A stretch of 64,000 nt of DNA from Clonostachys chloroleuca. Its lineage: Eukaryota; Ascomycota; Sordariomycetes; Hypocreales; Bionectriaceae. Of the stretch, positions 10,612 through 21,960 are shown piece after piece (the first letter of the stretch is position 1; the number at the start of each line of letters is the position of its first letter). Under the pieces are notes generated by a model. That model had not been told where the DNA came from. It searched no databases and saw nothing but the letters and a program-made list of their open reading frames with translations. The stretch spans positions 30,752,001 to 30,816,000 of the forward strand of contig JBANAY010000003.1 of assembly GCA_037952775.1 (NCBI GenBank). Direction: 5' to 3'. Position numbers and translations under genes: made by a program.

Positions 10612-13588
10612 GATGGACGGCGGAACTGATGCAAAATGAGAATCGGAAACCGGGTTACCTCCCACGCTATGAAAATGGAGGGTATTTCCAGGCGCATATA
10701 TGCTGTTTCTCATACCATCAGCTTCGCAGAACCAAGACTGATTTACCCAGCCGGCCTTATTCGATCCGGAGCTGCATCGCACTATCTCAACTTAGCCCGG
10801 AGACGCCGATCCGTCCGACTAATTGATACTTTTCCAACCCATATGTTGCCATTTCCGCCAGTAAAGACGCAAGGGGACTGCTGGATCTACTACCCCCTGT
10901 AGCATCTAAATTAGCAGTTCATCTGACCATAAACCAAGCTTATTTGTTCGCTTATTTTCACTCCCGTCCCGCCGGAGGGGGCTGGGCCTTCATAGGGTTG
11001 TTTCGGTACAAATGAGAGGATCACCTGCAAGATATGGTTATTCTCGCTACACCTATCGCGGCAGTTGATGAGCTGGCCTGAAACCCCGCACTTTACTTGA
11101 TCCGAAAAGGAGCTGAGGGAGAGAGGATTGAGGCACTCGCCAAGGAGAGCATGTCACCGTGATCTTGGCAAGGTGTGAGCATCGTATTGAGTGGATCTCG
11201 TGATTTCGGAGACTGTGTCACGAGAATATGTTGGGCGCCTGGCAAGCTTTTGCCCCGATATACATGCTGTGAAGCCGAGTTCACTGTCTCTTCAAGTGTA
11301 GATCCAGGTCATAATTGAGGTTGATATAATTTCTTTAGGTAAGTTTTATGAAGACTCTAGGCAAGTTATTGTTACTGTAAAGTGAAAATGCTTGTACACT
11401 GACTGCTATTCATCGTAATCAAACTCTATGATAAGTGTGATTTTCGACCCTTCTGCCCGAAGGACTAATTATTCTTGATCGAAAGAACGTATCCCCGTGA
11501 TCTTTGTTAGTCCTTAGATGAATGAAGCGTGGCTCGCAGACGGCAATGCACGGACCTATGCATGCCATAGAATGTTCTTCTGAATAGGTCAGACATTGAT
11601 TTGGTTATGCTTCAGCCAATAGTAGCTTTCAAAGTTATCCATACATTTCAAATTGGAGGAGCAAGGTTTGGCTACCATTTACTCGGAGCCGAATTGACAC
11701 GATTTCATGCGCAGAAAATCATGACTCGCTCACGGCGAATCTCAGAAAGAAGAGATTTCCATAAATCATTCAATCCATCCATCTCTCTAGATTTAGCGTA
11801 AGTCTTGTGTCTCGCTTGCCATCGTCCCAGGGTCGCACACGTAGCCTGGGCGGAAGCTAGTGTTCCTGAATGCTGTATTGTAAAGGACACTCGTCTTGGC
11901 GATTACGAATTCCTCTTCTGCATACTTTGCCGGGTCGTGGCCCTGAATCCATTCTGCCAGGTTTAATCACGCCGACGCTGCCTCGGGTGTAGCCTCGCCA
12001 AGAGGAATATGTGACCTCTTCGGGGCTGAGGAAAATATCCGCATAGCATTTCGGTGGCCTAACATTCATCAGAGTTCTATCCCTTTCCGAGGGATGAGTT
12101 GCCGAGAACGAACTAGAACACATCCAAAACCCAGAGATATTGAGTAAAATGAATACCCCCCTGATGGAAGAGTCCGCATGCTGAAGGATAGAGTCTGCAA
12201 TCACTTCTCGACAAATGAAATAGCTACTGTTCACTGCGTGCAGATAATCTGCTCAGAAATACTAGCGTGGCTTGCAGTCCAGCTCCGACAATAACGTTTC
12301 AGTCACCTATCCATGGGCAGTCTTCCACACGGCGGATGTTGTCTCGTCATCGTCGTAGTCGCGAATGCCTATTTTGGAGTACTCGATTGCGATGTTAAGT
12401 CGTTGGCATTGTCGCGTAAGCATACCCAGCGGCTTTGGGCGAGCCATAAGCAAAGAACAAGCACAGGCTGGGCTGGACGCTTCGCTCTTGGGAGGTTCTA
12501 AGGATCCCAGAGATTGTTAACTCCCTTGCCCTGGGCTGTTGAGACACTGCGAACCTAGTCGACCGCATCACGTTCCTCTTCCCCTCCCCGACGGCAGCAT
12601 CTTACGATTGGCAGGTCGACGCCGATACGTCATAACTCGGCGTTTGGGCTAGATGAAAGGCACAACTTACCCGATGGCTCCATGGTTTCTGATGTAGACC
12701 TGAAAAGTGATTGTATTTCTTGGATGCTCAGGCCTTGGCTGCGGGCATGTATCATATGAGACAACAACGGATCATCACTCTAACAACAAGAACACAGTTT
12801 GTAATGTTATTCTGGGCGGCCACAAGCTGATTAGTCTGCACGGGGAAAGTACGATTTGATTGACTTAAGGTCCTTAAGGTCCAAGAAGACCATACATAAA
12901 AGGCGCCCGTTAAAGTTGGGCGTATCAGCTTCCCCAATCAGGGTTTGCCTGACATCAAGTGGTGAGGCTGCCGAAATGACACTTGCCATGATATGATGTG
13001 TCGTATTGGGTAAGCAATTCCTCCCGAAGAAGACGAACGTTTGGCACCCTCCGATAAATGTCGGGAAAGGGAAAGGGGGGAAGGGCGGCGGCGCCCAGTA
13101 CTTGATCGTCGGTCATTAGAGGCGGTAACGAAGCGATCGAATTGGCGTACCCGAGCTTGGTCAGACAGTCAACCGGCATGTGAGTTAAAGGGAAGTGCCA
13201 CCTCCAGTTCCTAAGCAGCATGTCTCGCAGCAACTAGGAATGTCAAATTCATGATCTAGAGATTGAATCTGAGGCGTGTATCGGCGCATGATCCCCAAAT
13301 TCGCGTCGGTATGAACGTTGCCGGCCGTAGGTGCACCAACCTTTTGAAGTAAGTTATTATATGACATGGAAGAACGTGCTGATGGGAGAATGCCTAATAG
13401 ATGTAAATGGGTTCATCAGAATCGGTAGCACCGCCGTATACTATAAATGCTCGCACTAGGGAAACATTATGATCCAACATGGAGATCACGCAATAGAATT
13501 CGGGTCGCTCACCCTACCTTACTTGATCCATTCTTTGGACTTGTTCACTCATTTTGCCTGAAATTACCTGCCTAACACCTTCTGTGAC
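10612..13588. other. Gene-poor stretch with weak coding relics
   Basis: No intact gene supported over about 3 kb. On the minus strand, 11800-12240 contains protein-like pieces broken by stops and frame changes (for example AEWIQGHDPAKYAEEEF then SVLYNTAFRNTSFRPGYVCD), and 12955-13367 contains two more open pieces. They look like decayed genes of unknown family. Nothing else recognisable. Confidence 0.35.
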
Positions 13589-13612
13589 TTGAGAGAAGAA
13601 GGTTCGCTCACA

Positions 13613-16078
13613 ATGTTGTTCATGCGCGTGGCTTCGCTTCTTATCCTCGCGGCAGGATGGGCAGATGCCGTATCCATCTCCTCCCAAGCCAATCCAGTCG
13701 CCTTAGCCAAGGCGTTGTTTGGTCCGGGCATCACCGTCCAGTCGGCAGTCTATAAGGGCAATTCCTTGGCGGCTGGCACGTTTACCAATGGCCCCTCCCC
13801 AGATCTCAGCACCGGCATTATCCTCTCTTCTGGAGATGCTAGGTCTCCCCAAACCTTGATAGCCAAGGGCAATACTCGCTTTGGTTTATCCGGAAATGAG
13901 CGATGCACTAGTCTTGCAGGGACCACTGCCCGGGATCCGGCCGTTTTGAGTGCCGTGGTCAAACTCGATGCCGGCCTAACTGGCTTCTCGGCCTATTACC
14001 AATTTGCAACCCAGGAGTACCCCGAGTACGTCGGGTCCAGCTACAACGACGTCATGTATATCTTGGTGGATGGAGAACAGATTGCCGAGGACGCTACCGG
14101 GGATCCTATTACTCTGAACGGGCCCTTTTTCCGAGGTTCCAACGTTCTCCTACCGGCCGTCTCGGGCAATGCCCTTAAGGGCTCTACGCCAGTCTTGAAG
14201 TCCAATCAGAAGGCCGACCCAGCCGGTACACACACGATCGAAATAGGCGTCTGCGATGCTGGCGACGATGCTCTCGACAGCGCTGCATTTGTCCGTATCA
14301 TCGCATGCACTCAGGCCTGCGCATCTGGAACAGTCAACCTTGGTTGCGAATCGCGGGGTGGTGATACCGACGGTGACGGAATTTGCGATGATGTGGACAA
14401 CTGTCCCTTTGTAAGCAATCCCGGGCAGGAAAACTCGGTTGGCAATGGTTTCGGCGATGCATGTCGTTCGCAACCGGAGCCGGAGCCAAAGGAGCAAGTC
14501 GGGCCTGAAAATGGAGCCACTCTTAAGGATGGGACTGGCATTGCCGAAGTCATACCTGTGGCTGAACTGGAAGAGGAAGTTAAGCCTGGAAATGGAGCAA
14601 CTCTTGGGGAAGAGACTGGCAACTCTTTGGCTGAGTTAGCGGAAGTTAAGCCTGAAAATGGGACAACTCTTAAGGATGAGACTGGCATTGCCGAAGTCAT
14701 ACCTGTGGCTGAACTGGAAGAGGAAATTGAGCCTGGAAATGGAGCAACTCTTGGGGAAGAGACTGGCGTTACTGAAGTCGACTCTTTGGTTGAATTAGAA
14801 GGAGTTAAGCCCGAGAATGGAGCAACTCTTGGGGAGGAGACTGGCAACTCTTTGGCTGAGTCAGCGGAAGTTAAGCCCGAGAATGGAATAACTCTTGAGG
14901 ATGGGACCGGCATTGCCCAAGTCAATCCTGTGGCTGAACTCGAGAAGGAAGTCGGGCCCGAAAATGGAGTGACCCTTGAGAAGATTGATCCTAAGAAAGA
15001 AGGCGACTTTAAGGTTGATCCAGGGGAGAAGATCAATCCCAAGCCCGAGTTTGGGCCTGATGTCCCACCAGAAGCAACGCCGCCCCCAAGACCCCCAAAA
15101 CTGGATTCGAATGACAGTCCGGGAGATTTTATCATCACGAGTGGTGTGAACACTCATCTTGTCTTGCCCCCATCACAAACCCTCGAAGCTCTTTTCAGCA
15201 CGAGCGGTCCGAATCCTAAACTTGTCACGCCCCCATCAGTGCCATCACCAACCCCCGAAGCTCTGCTTGATACTGTCGAGTCCGAAGCTCACATAGCCCA
15301 AGGACTTATGTTGGATGATGTAGTTGTTCACTCTTCAGGGCTTGCAGCAATTCATGGCGCGGACAGTGAAGGAAGAGTGAAAGATGCAGGGATAACAGGC
15401 AGCGGTGGTGAAGCTAAGCTGCTTGCTCCCGGTGTCGATGCGGTTCCCATTGCTGGCACTGCGAAGTACGACGGACTCACCACTGATGGAGCACTCTATG
15501 CAATCGACTGCCATTCCTGTGAAAGACATCTATCCTCTTTTACGAGCGCTCCCGCGGTGTCACAAACTTGTTTACAGGAGAGCAAAAGCTTTACGACTTT
15601 AACTGCAGGAAATAAGTTGATAGTGCTGGAGCCTAGTCCGGTGTACCACTATACCTCGACAGTGAGTGCTTTCTTCAGTTTTCTACCAGATTTGGCAATT
15701 TAAAAAATATTAACCAGGCATTAGGCGAATGATCAAACCACATATCCTGCCGTTACGACCCGCGAGGGTATGGCCCAAGAGACCAAAGCGGCCGTGGACG
15801 AAATCAACATGCCGAACCCTACAGGCTATGCAGAAGTTTCCCCACACGGCCCGTCTCCCATTATGACAAAGGTACCTAGTGGACTTTCTAGTGAATTACT
15901 TAGTGAATTGCCTAGTGAGTTCCCTGGTGAATTTCCTAGTGAATTTCCTAGTGAGAACCAAGAACCGAAAAGTACTCCAGCAACAGAAGGCGTAGTGGTC
16001 GCTTCTGGGTCGGTCAATTATTTGCAGATATTTATTCTAGCGATAGCTGGCTCTATTGCTCTGGTTGTTCTAAGATGA
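13613..16078 (+). CDS. GPI-anchored surface protein: choice-of-anchor-L-like domain, TSP3 repeat, tandem repeats
   Basis: Two exons (13613-15661 and 15725-16078; intron donor GTGAGT, acceptor ATTAG) give a protein of about 800 aa. Order: signal peptide (MLFMRVASLLILAAGWADA); a domain of about 220 residues resembling bacterial choice-of-anchor-L modules (starting near ALAKALFGPGITV, with FATQEYPEYVGSSYNDVMYI); the calcium-binding thrombospondin type 3 motif DTDGDGICDDVDNCP with VSNPGQE; about seven imperfect repeats built on VKPENGATLxxxTG (14490-14990); a Pro/Ser/Thr-rich stalk; short SEFPSE-type repeats (15880-15960); and a hydrophobic C-terminus (ILAIAGSIALVVLR) typical of a GPI signal. An adhesin or wall protein is the likely role. 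The ATG at 13589 is possible but would precede the signal peptide by eight residues. Confidence 0.82.
14490..14995 (+). repeat. In-frame tandem repeats in the surface protein
   Basis: About seven units of 22-27 codons starting VKPENGATL or VGPENGATL and alternating between endings IAEVIPVAELEEE and NSLAELAE. Unit lengths are multiples of three, so copy-number change keeps the frame. Confidence 0.85.
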
Positions 16079-17344
16079 GTGGATGTAATTCGATATCTGA
16101 GATAGAAATTCGGACTGAGATTCGTAGATTGACACGATCTAAGCCCGTAAACTCGCGTCAACTAGCTCTGAAAGTGCGCTTATTACTCTAACCACGTCTT
16201 GCCAATCCAGCAGTAGACTTATTTTGAAGACAAGACCAATGCCTGCGACGAAAGTGCTTGCAGAGTAAAACCTCCAACACACAGAGGACCAATACTAAAA
16301 ACCTTTTACAAGAACTAAGGACTAACCCAAATAACTATATATACCAGTATACATATATTGCTTTATAAGATATACAGCTAAGTTAGCCTAGATCCAATAG
16401 GTATCAAGTTATCACTGACTAAGAGGTGCCCCCCTAATAAAGCGTTGCTCCAGCGCTGGGTTCAGACCAGGGACCTTGGTTGCGTGGGCTTACACTCCAA
16501 AATTAGCTAAGTTTGCCAGGCTTACACAAAGTCCCTATCAAGGCCTGTCGTAAGCAGGAACCAACTGCATCACTCGGGCCTGGTATAGCGTCATTGCTAC
16601 AGTTATCACCACAACGTCCTGGAAGGCGACGCCTGTGGTCGTTGAGGCACTGCTATTACAATGATCTTTCGGGCCGCCTTCTGCCCTCTCTGCATTAGTA
16701 CCTCGCTCCTGGGAGCAAGTCTGTGCCTTTTACTAGGACTCATTATGGCCGTGAGGCTTATTTTGTTCAGAAGTGTGGCAGCAGATTTAAAGACATCTTG
16801 GGTCTGGAATACGTGGATGGCTAGTATACATGTGTTGCCGTTGTTCCAACAAGCATCCAGAGCTGCCCTCGTGGTAGGAGGTGAACTTCCTCTGTCAACA
16901 TAGAAATCACGATAGACTTTGAGTCCCTATTGTCTCGGTGGCCTCTCGGTGACAGGACAGCGGCGAGCAGTGAAGTGGAGTAGAAAGACTGCATAAAGGG
17001 GGCCGCCAACATAGTCATCATCCCGCATCATGCGCCAATGGACTTGGTTATTGTTGATTGTCTCCTCCTGTAGCAAAAGGTCCTGCTACGAGGGGGGCTT
17101 GTAGGCTTCGCCTGGCACTAAGACGACTCATGCCTGCGACCCCTGCAACTGATGAGCATCAGCCATCACTGGAACCAACAGCGACCAACAGCCAGAGCCG
17201 TTATTCCGACAGTGAGATTGTGAAGTAAGCAGTCCCAAGATCATATAATAAACGCCACCTGCCAAGTTGGCCGGTCCGCTTTTGCCTTGTCCATCTCCAC
17301 CACTCCACAACAACATCTCAGAATTTGATTCATTCTCGTTCATT
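16079..17344. other. Intergenic, no gene seen
   Basis: About 1.3 kb between the surface protein and the GMC pseudogene. An AT-rich patch with TATATA runs lies near 16330-16380; no coding stretch is convincing. Confidence 0.5.
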
Positions 17345-19187
17345 ATGGCTTCCCAACAGACCTTTGGCTATGTCATCGTGGGCGGTGGCACCTCCAGCCT
17401 GGTCGTCGCTAACCGTCTGTCTGAGAACCCTGAGACTAGCATCCTCGTTCTCGAGGCCGGCGCCGACATGAGTGACGACCCTCGCGTCAATATCCCCGCC
17501 TTGTGGACGACTCTGATGTCATCTGATGCCGTCTGGCACTACCAGACCATCCCCCAGCCTGGTATGGGGGACGATCAATCAGAGAGCCTCAGGGGAAGGT
17601 TCTTGGTGGCTCAACGGCCGTCAACGGCCAGACAAATATTCCCCTAAGTGCTGCTGCTTTCGACTCCTGGGCCTCCCTCGGCAACCCTGGCTGGGGCTGG
17701 GACTCAATAGGTTACTACGTCAGGAAGCCCTTCAGTCTCCAACTACCCGTCGATCAAGAGACGTCAGATTACCCAGGCTTAGAGTGGCTCAGGAAGGATC
17801 TGCACGGCTCCAACGGTCCCCTCAAGATTTCTTTCCCTGGTTCCATGGAGAATCCTCTCATCAAGGCTTGGGTTGATGCTTTCCGCGGCATGAACAAGAC
17901 CATTTCCGATGGTATGTCTGAATCCACTGAACAATCCAAGGTCTCGGGAATAGAATAAAGCTAACTCAACATCAGAGATCCCTTCTCCGGCGTCGCTGTA
18001 GGTGGCTACAGCAATAGTGCCACTGTCGACCAGGACACCACGTCTCGTAGCTACGCAGGCTCAGCCTACGGTGCTCCTCTAAAGACGAGACGCAATGTCC
18101 AGGTGATAACCGGAATTCTGGCCCAAAAGATTTTGCTCGACAAGTCAGATGCCAGTCTCAATGCCAAAGGTTCGAGGCTGTCTTGGATGGCCAGGTCCAG
18201 ACTTTCCACGCTTCCAAGGAGGTGATTCTCGCTGCTGGTGTGTTCAACACACCTAACTATTGGAGATCTCAGGGATCGGCCAGAGTGAGATTCTAAAGCA
18301 ACACAACATCACGCAGCTACTGGAGCTTCCAGGAGTCGGCGAGAACCTTCAGGACCATCTGGTGACCGGCGTTAGCTACGTGGTGAACGAAGGTATTGTC
18401 ACTGGTGATCCTTTGATGCGACCGGAGCCCCCTGCTCTCGAGGCCGCCCAGAAACCGTATGCAGAACAGAAAGGTCCTTTCCGTTTTGGTGGCACCCAGT
18501 CGAACGCCCTGATGCCAATGGATTACGACCTAACCGAGATTCTTTGAATACACCTGTCAAGCCGGAAGACAAGGAGTTCATTGACACAGTCAGGGCCATC
18601 AACGAGAGGCCCAATGAGGCCACGGCGACCTGGTTTATGTTCTCGGCTCAGGCGAACCTCCACGAGGGCGCCAAGAGCTTCGTTGGAGACACCCTTCTTC
18701 CCCAGAGTTTTGCTTGTCTCGGGTGCTTCCTCTCGCATCCCTTCTCACGAGGCAACTCACACACCAGTTCCACCGACGCCGCTGCCATGCCAAAGATTGA
18801 TCCCAAGTTCTTCTCACACCCTGCCGACCTCGAAGTCTTTGCTCGCCACGTCATGGCGCTCGAGGAGCTCCGTCATACAACGGAGCTCTCTGCATACCTC
18901 AAGCCAGACGGCAAACGCAATCACCCCTACTCACACACATCGGCACGCTGGAGGGTGCTAAACGCTATATTCTAGACACCGCAACAACCACTTACCACTC
19001 CTGCGGTACGGCCGCGATGTTGCCCAGGGAGAAGGGCGACGTGGTTGACACGAAGCTCAAGGTTTACGGCACAACGAATCTACTTATCGTTGATGCGAGT
19101 ATCTTCCCTACTGTTCCCCGGGGCAACAATATGTCGACTGTCTATGCTGTTGCTGAGAAGGCGGCAGATATCATCAAGGGACAGTAG
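17345..19187 (+). pseudogene. GMC oxidoreductase pseudogene, multiple frame breaks
   Basis: The start MASQQTFGYVIVGGGTSSL holds the FAD-binding GxGxxS motif, followed by VLEAGAD. The family order then continues in different frames: VLGGSTAVNGQTN (GMC signature 1), NPGWGWDSI, an intron-like gap at 17912-17975, a GDPFSG-like region and VGGYSN, EVILAAGVFNTP, ISGIGQSEIL (signature 2), LPGVGENLQDH, SHPFSRGNSH, then YHSCGTAAMLP with the C-terminal VDASIFPTVPRGNN and the stop at 19187. At least five frame changes occur (for example near 17580, 18170, 18260, 18545 and 18700-18960), too many for sequencing noise. It would have been a flavin-dependent alcohol/aryl-alcohol or glucose oxidase-type enzyme; the exact substrate class cannot be given. 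Confidence 0.88.
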
Positions 19188-19477
19188 AAAGGTAGCGGGA
19201 GACTCCTTAGCCATGGAGCAATTATTCTATAGGTAGTTATAGGAAGAGGATATATAATTATAGTAGCTAGCATAAGAAGAGTTAAAAAGTTTTTCAATCA
19301 ATTATTAGTCAGATTTTAACAAACATTTATTAACCTTAAGGTCTAGCAAGGCTGCTAGACAGTTAACTTACGTTGTCTCTTGAATCCCCCGTTACAATAA
19401 TGGTAGCACTTGAATCTAATATTGGGATAAAAGAACAGGAGGCTAAACCTACTGGCGATAAATAAGCCTGCAGGCTT
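19188..19477. other. Intergenic, AT-rich
   Basis: Spacer between two pseudogenes; nothing recognisable. Confidence 0.4.
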
Positions 19478-20061
19478 TACTATATTTGGAACTTCCCTCA
19501 AGAGCCTAAATGAACTCATCTGCAAGATATTCATCTTTCGATAAGTTAGCATAATAGCTAATGGACTTGAGAAGAAGAAAAAGCACTTACGAACTCGCTG
19601 CGAGGGGTGAAGTTCATCGAACCACATGAAGCTTTCCCTTGGCAGATCCTCTTTGTCAGTGCAGTCGCCGAAAGATTTGCAGTTTCCCCAGCATGAGTAA
19701 CGTTGGCCGGTGGCTCAAAATACTCTGCCGAGGCGATCCTGTCCATGACAAGGCTGTGCATGTCGATCCACGTGAAGGTTGCTCTAGGCCATCGCTTCTT
19801 AATAAGCTGCTGAACAGCTAGGCCGTAATCGAGCATGGTGTTGACACTCGTCAGGTAGTTGTTCATCTTCTACTTGGTCATTGTGACGTTGTATGCCGTC
19901 TTGTTCTCCCAGAGCAAAAAATCGCCGACTCCGCCTTCTTCGGTTAGCCTGGGAGGGGATCTGGCTCCAAAGTCAAGTCCACTTATCTCAGACACGACAT
20001 AAGCGGATCGAATCTTCAGCCACCCGGTCTCTGCACTCAGCATGAGCGGATATTGGAGCAC
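19478..20061 (-). pseudogene. CE16-like acetylesterase (SGNH) pseudogene, 3' part
   Basis: Minus-strand remains of a fungal CE16/GDSL-type acetylesterase: LLWENKTAYNVTMTK, then a TAG stop at 19867-19869, MNNYLTSVNTMLDYGLAVQQ, TFTWIDMHSLVMDRI, a frame change near a GGGG run at about 19690, and the catalytic-block region SFMWFDELHPSQR. After an intron-like donor GTAAGTGC and acceptor TTGCAG a final exon reads EFI, a second TAG, then ALEGSSKYSK. Two nonsense codons plus a frame break make it non-functional. The N-terminal GDS block was not found upstream, so the gene is also truncated or diverged. The family was probably an extracellular deacetylase of plant-wall oligosaccharides. Confidence 0.6.
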
Positions 20062-20697
20062 TGGGATCTACCTGTATGCCATCCTCCAGTCTGCTCCAGG
20101 CCAGCTAGTTCCAATCCCCTTTAAGCCTGGAGGCCTGATCAGGGACTTGCGTAAGAGAATTTCGGACATAATGCCGGCGTTTTTGCATCCACGAGTAGAT
20201 GCCTTTGGATTAAACGGGGCTTTGTTCTCTTCCCTTACAGCCCTTATATACCTGGATGAAGTATACAACGGTCTCTCGTCCCTGGAAGCCATAGCGTTCT
20301 ATGATATATTCGGCATGTATGAATGAAAAGGGCCAAGTTGTGGAGAATTTTGTTGACAATATGCGAAGACAGCTTTCAGCCCGAGGGAAAAGGATGCTTC
20401 CGCTCGATAATATTCAGTAGAGTAGCTTGTTCTATATTTATATATATATACAGCTAATTTCTCGAAACTGCCTTCGGAGATTAGCAATCTAGTGAGCAAT
20501 GGGCTAGGATACCACTGTATTTCGCTCGCTTATTGCCTAGCATCAATCGATGCCGGAATGACACATCGGAACTGATTGAGTTGAAGGGAGGTAAATCACA
20601 TAAAGGCCATAAACATGTCCAGAACTACTGGGAAGTTGAATTTTACTCAAACTTTATCTCATACTGTTTAGTGTAATACAACTCTTATACATAACAG
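20062..20697. other. Intergenic or unrecognised relic
   Basis: Open frames run on both strands at 20042-20326, but none matches a family I recognise; the missing 5' part of the esterase pseudogene may lie here beyond recognition. A TATA run is near 20440. Confidence 0.35.
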
Positions 20698-21960
20698 TTA
20701 GATCGCAAAGTCGTAGAATCTAACATCCGCATCAGCATCGCTTCCACCAATCCACCCGCGAGACTTAATCAAAGTTGTATCGTCGCCAGAGCCGCCTCCA
20801 TTATACTGTGCGTACGCATGCGGGCCCCACCGGTATTTAAGGTTGGATTCAAAGTCGTACACTTCCAAGCCAGCAGTGATACGATATGCCAGCTTCAAGC
20901 CAGACTCCCCCTCAATCCAGAAAAGCTCCCATGACTCGAATCTGGGATCTTCCGTCTGCCAGCGCTGGATAACCTTTTGCTCATCCATGGAGTAAACCTG
21001 AACGATCCCGTAGGTGCCCGCGGCAATGAACTTGCTGTCCGAGGTCCACGAGGCCGTCCGGACCCAGTTACCGAAGTCGCTGATCACGATAGGTGAAGCG
21101 GTCACATCTGCGACAGACCAGATGTTGACGGTACCTTTTGCCGCTGATGTACCCAAGACTACATACTTTCCGTCGGGCGAGAAGTTTGTCTTCCAGTTTT
21201 GCCCACCTGATGGGCCAAACGAATGCACCAACTCTCCCGTCGAGGCATTCCAAAGCTTCATGGACTGATCCCATGATGCAGTTGACACGAGAGCTCCATC
21301 TGGGCTGAAGGCTGCGCTTACAATCCTATCCGTATGGCCAGTAAGAACGACGTTCGAGTCTGGTTTGTCAACGTTGTAGATTGTCAACTGCTTGACACTG
21401 CGATCTGCAAGCAGAAGGCGCCGACCATCCTCGCTGAAAGGGCCGCGTCGCCCGTCAAAGGTCGACAAAAGGCCGTCATACTGTGTTTGCTCGCCGACAA
21501 CGGCTCCGTCAGACGAGAAGCGGAACCGAGTGACCTTGTTACTTGTGGTATCCGAGGTCGCAACAAATACACTATACCCCTCGTCCATGTCTGGGAAAAT
21601 CGAGACGGTATTAGCGCTCCCAGAAGCATCAGTCAGGGCACTAGACACAATTTCCTGGGTGCTGGTGTCGCGGATCGTCACGTTTCTTCCAGATGCAACG
21701 ACGATAAACTTCTCGTCTGCGCTCACATCAACGACGGCCGGTCCCTTGAAATCGACTGCTGCGGCTGCCCAAATCTTGGGATGGCCCTCAGCCCAGCTGG
21801 AATTCACACCGTCTTTTTGAAAGTCGGTTATGAGTGTGCTTGTTGGGATGGGGGGATCTGCAACCTTGTCTGCTCTCCTCTCGGTGGTCCTTGATGTGAC
21901 CCGGGCATGCGCACCAGAGAGCAGCCCCAAAAGAGCAAACGTTGCACTATGAATATGCAT
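20698..21960 (-). CDS. Secreted WD40-like beta-propeller protein
   Basis: An intact 420-aa single-exon gene. [19 protein letters not shown] is a signal peptide. The body is a series of propeller blades: the clearest are [19 protein letters not shown] followed by [17 protein letters not shown], then [18 protein letters not shown] with VNIWSV, and [15 protein letters not shown] with VQVYSM. Weaker blades lie upstream ([32 protein letters not shown]). Secreted WD40 propellers are uncommon but do occur in fungi; the likely role is binding, not catalysis. No catalytic motif is visible. Function unknown. Confidence 0.8.
   Translation of the reverse strand: MHIHSATFALLGLLSGAHARVTSRTTERRADKVADPPIPTSTLITDFQKDGVNSSWAEGHPKIWAAAAVDFKGPAVVDVSADEKFIVVASGRNVTIRDTSTQEIVSSALTDASGSANTVSIFPDMDEGYSVFVATSDTTSNKVTRFRFSSDGAVVGEQTQYDGLLSTFDGRRGPFSEDGRRLLLADRSVKQLTIYNVDKPDSNVVLTGHTDRIVSAAFSPDGALVSTASWDQSMKLWNASTGELVHSFGPSGGQNWKTNFSPDGKYVVLGTSAAKGTVNIWSVADVTASPIVISDFGNWVRTASWTSDSKFIAAGTYGIVQVYSMDEQKVIQRWQTEDPRFESWELFWIEGESGLKLAYRITAGLEVYDFESNLKYRWGPHAYAQYNGGGSGDDTTLIKSRGWIGGSDADADVRFYDFAI

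Noticed and set aside
11857..12234. Minus-strand frame first taken as a short-chain dehydrogenase piece
   Set aside because: No TGxxxGxG or YxxxK motif, and the better reading of the region moves to other frames; left as an unassigned relic.
14311..15153. 280-codon minus-strand frame rich in Ser/Pro
   Set aside because: Shadow of the repeat region of the surface protein, produced by the multiple-of-three repeat length.
21334..21894. 186-codon plus-strand frame
   Set aside because: Antisense to the intact propeller gene; no family signal.
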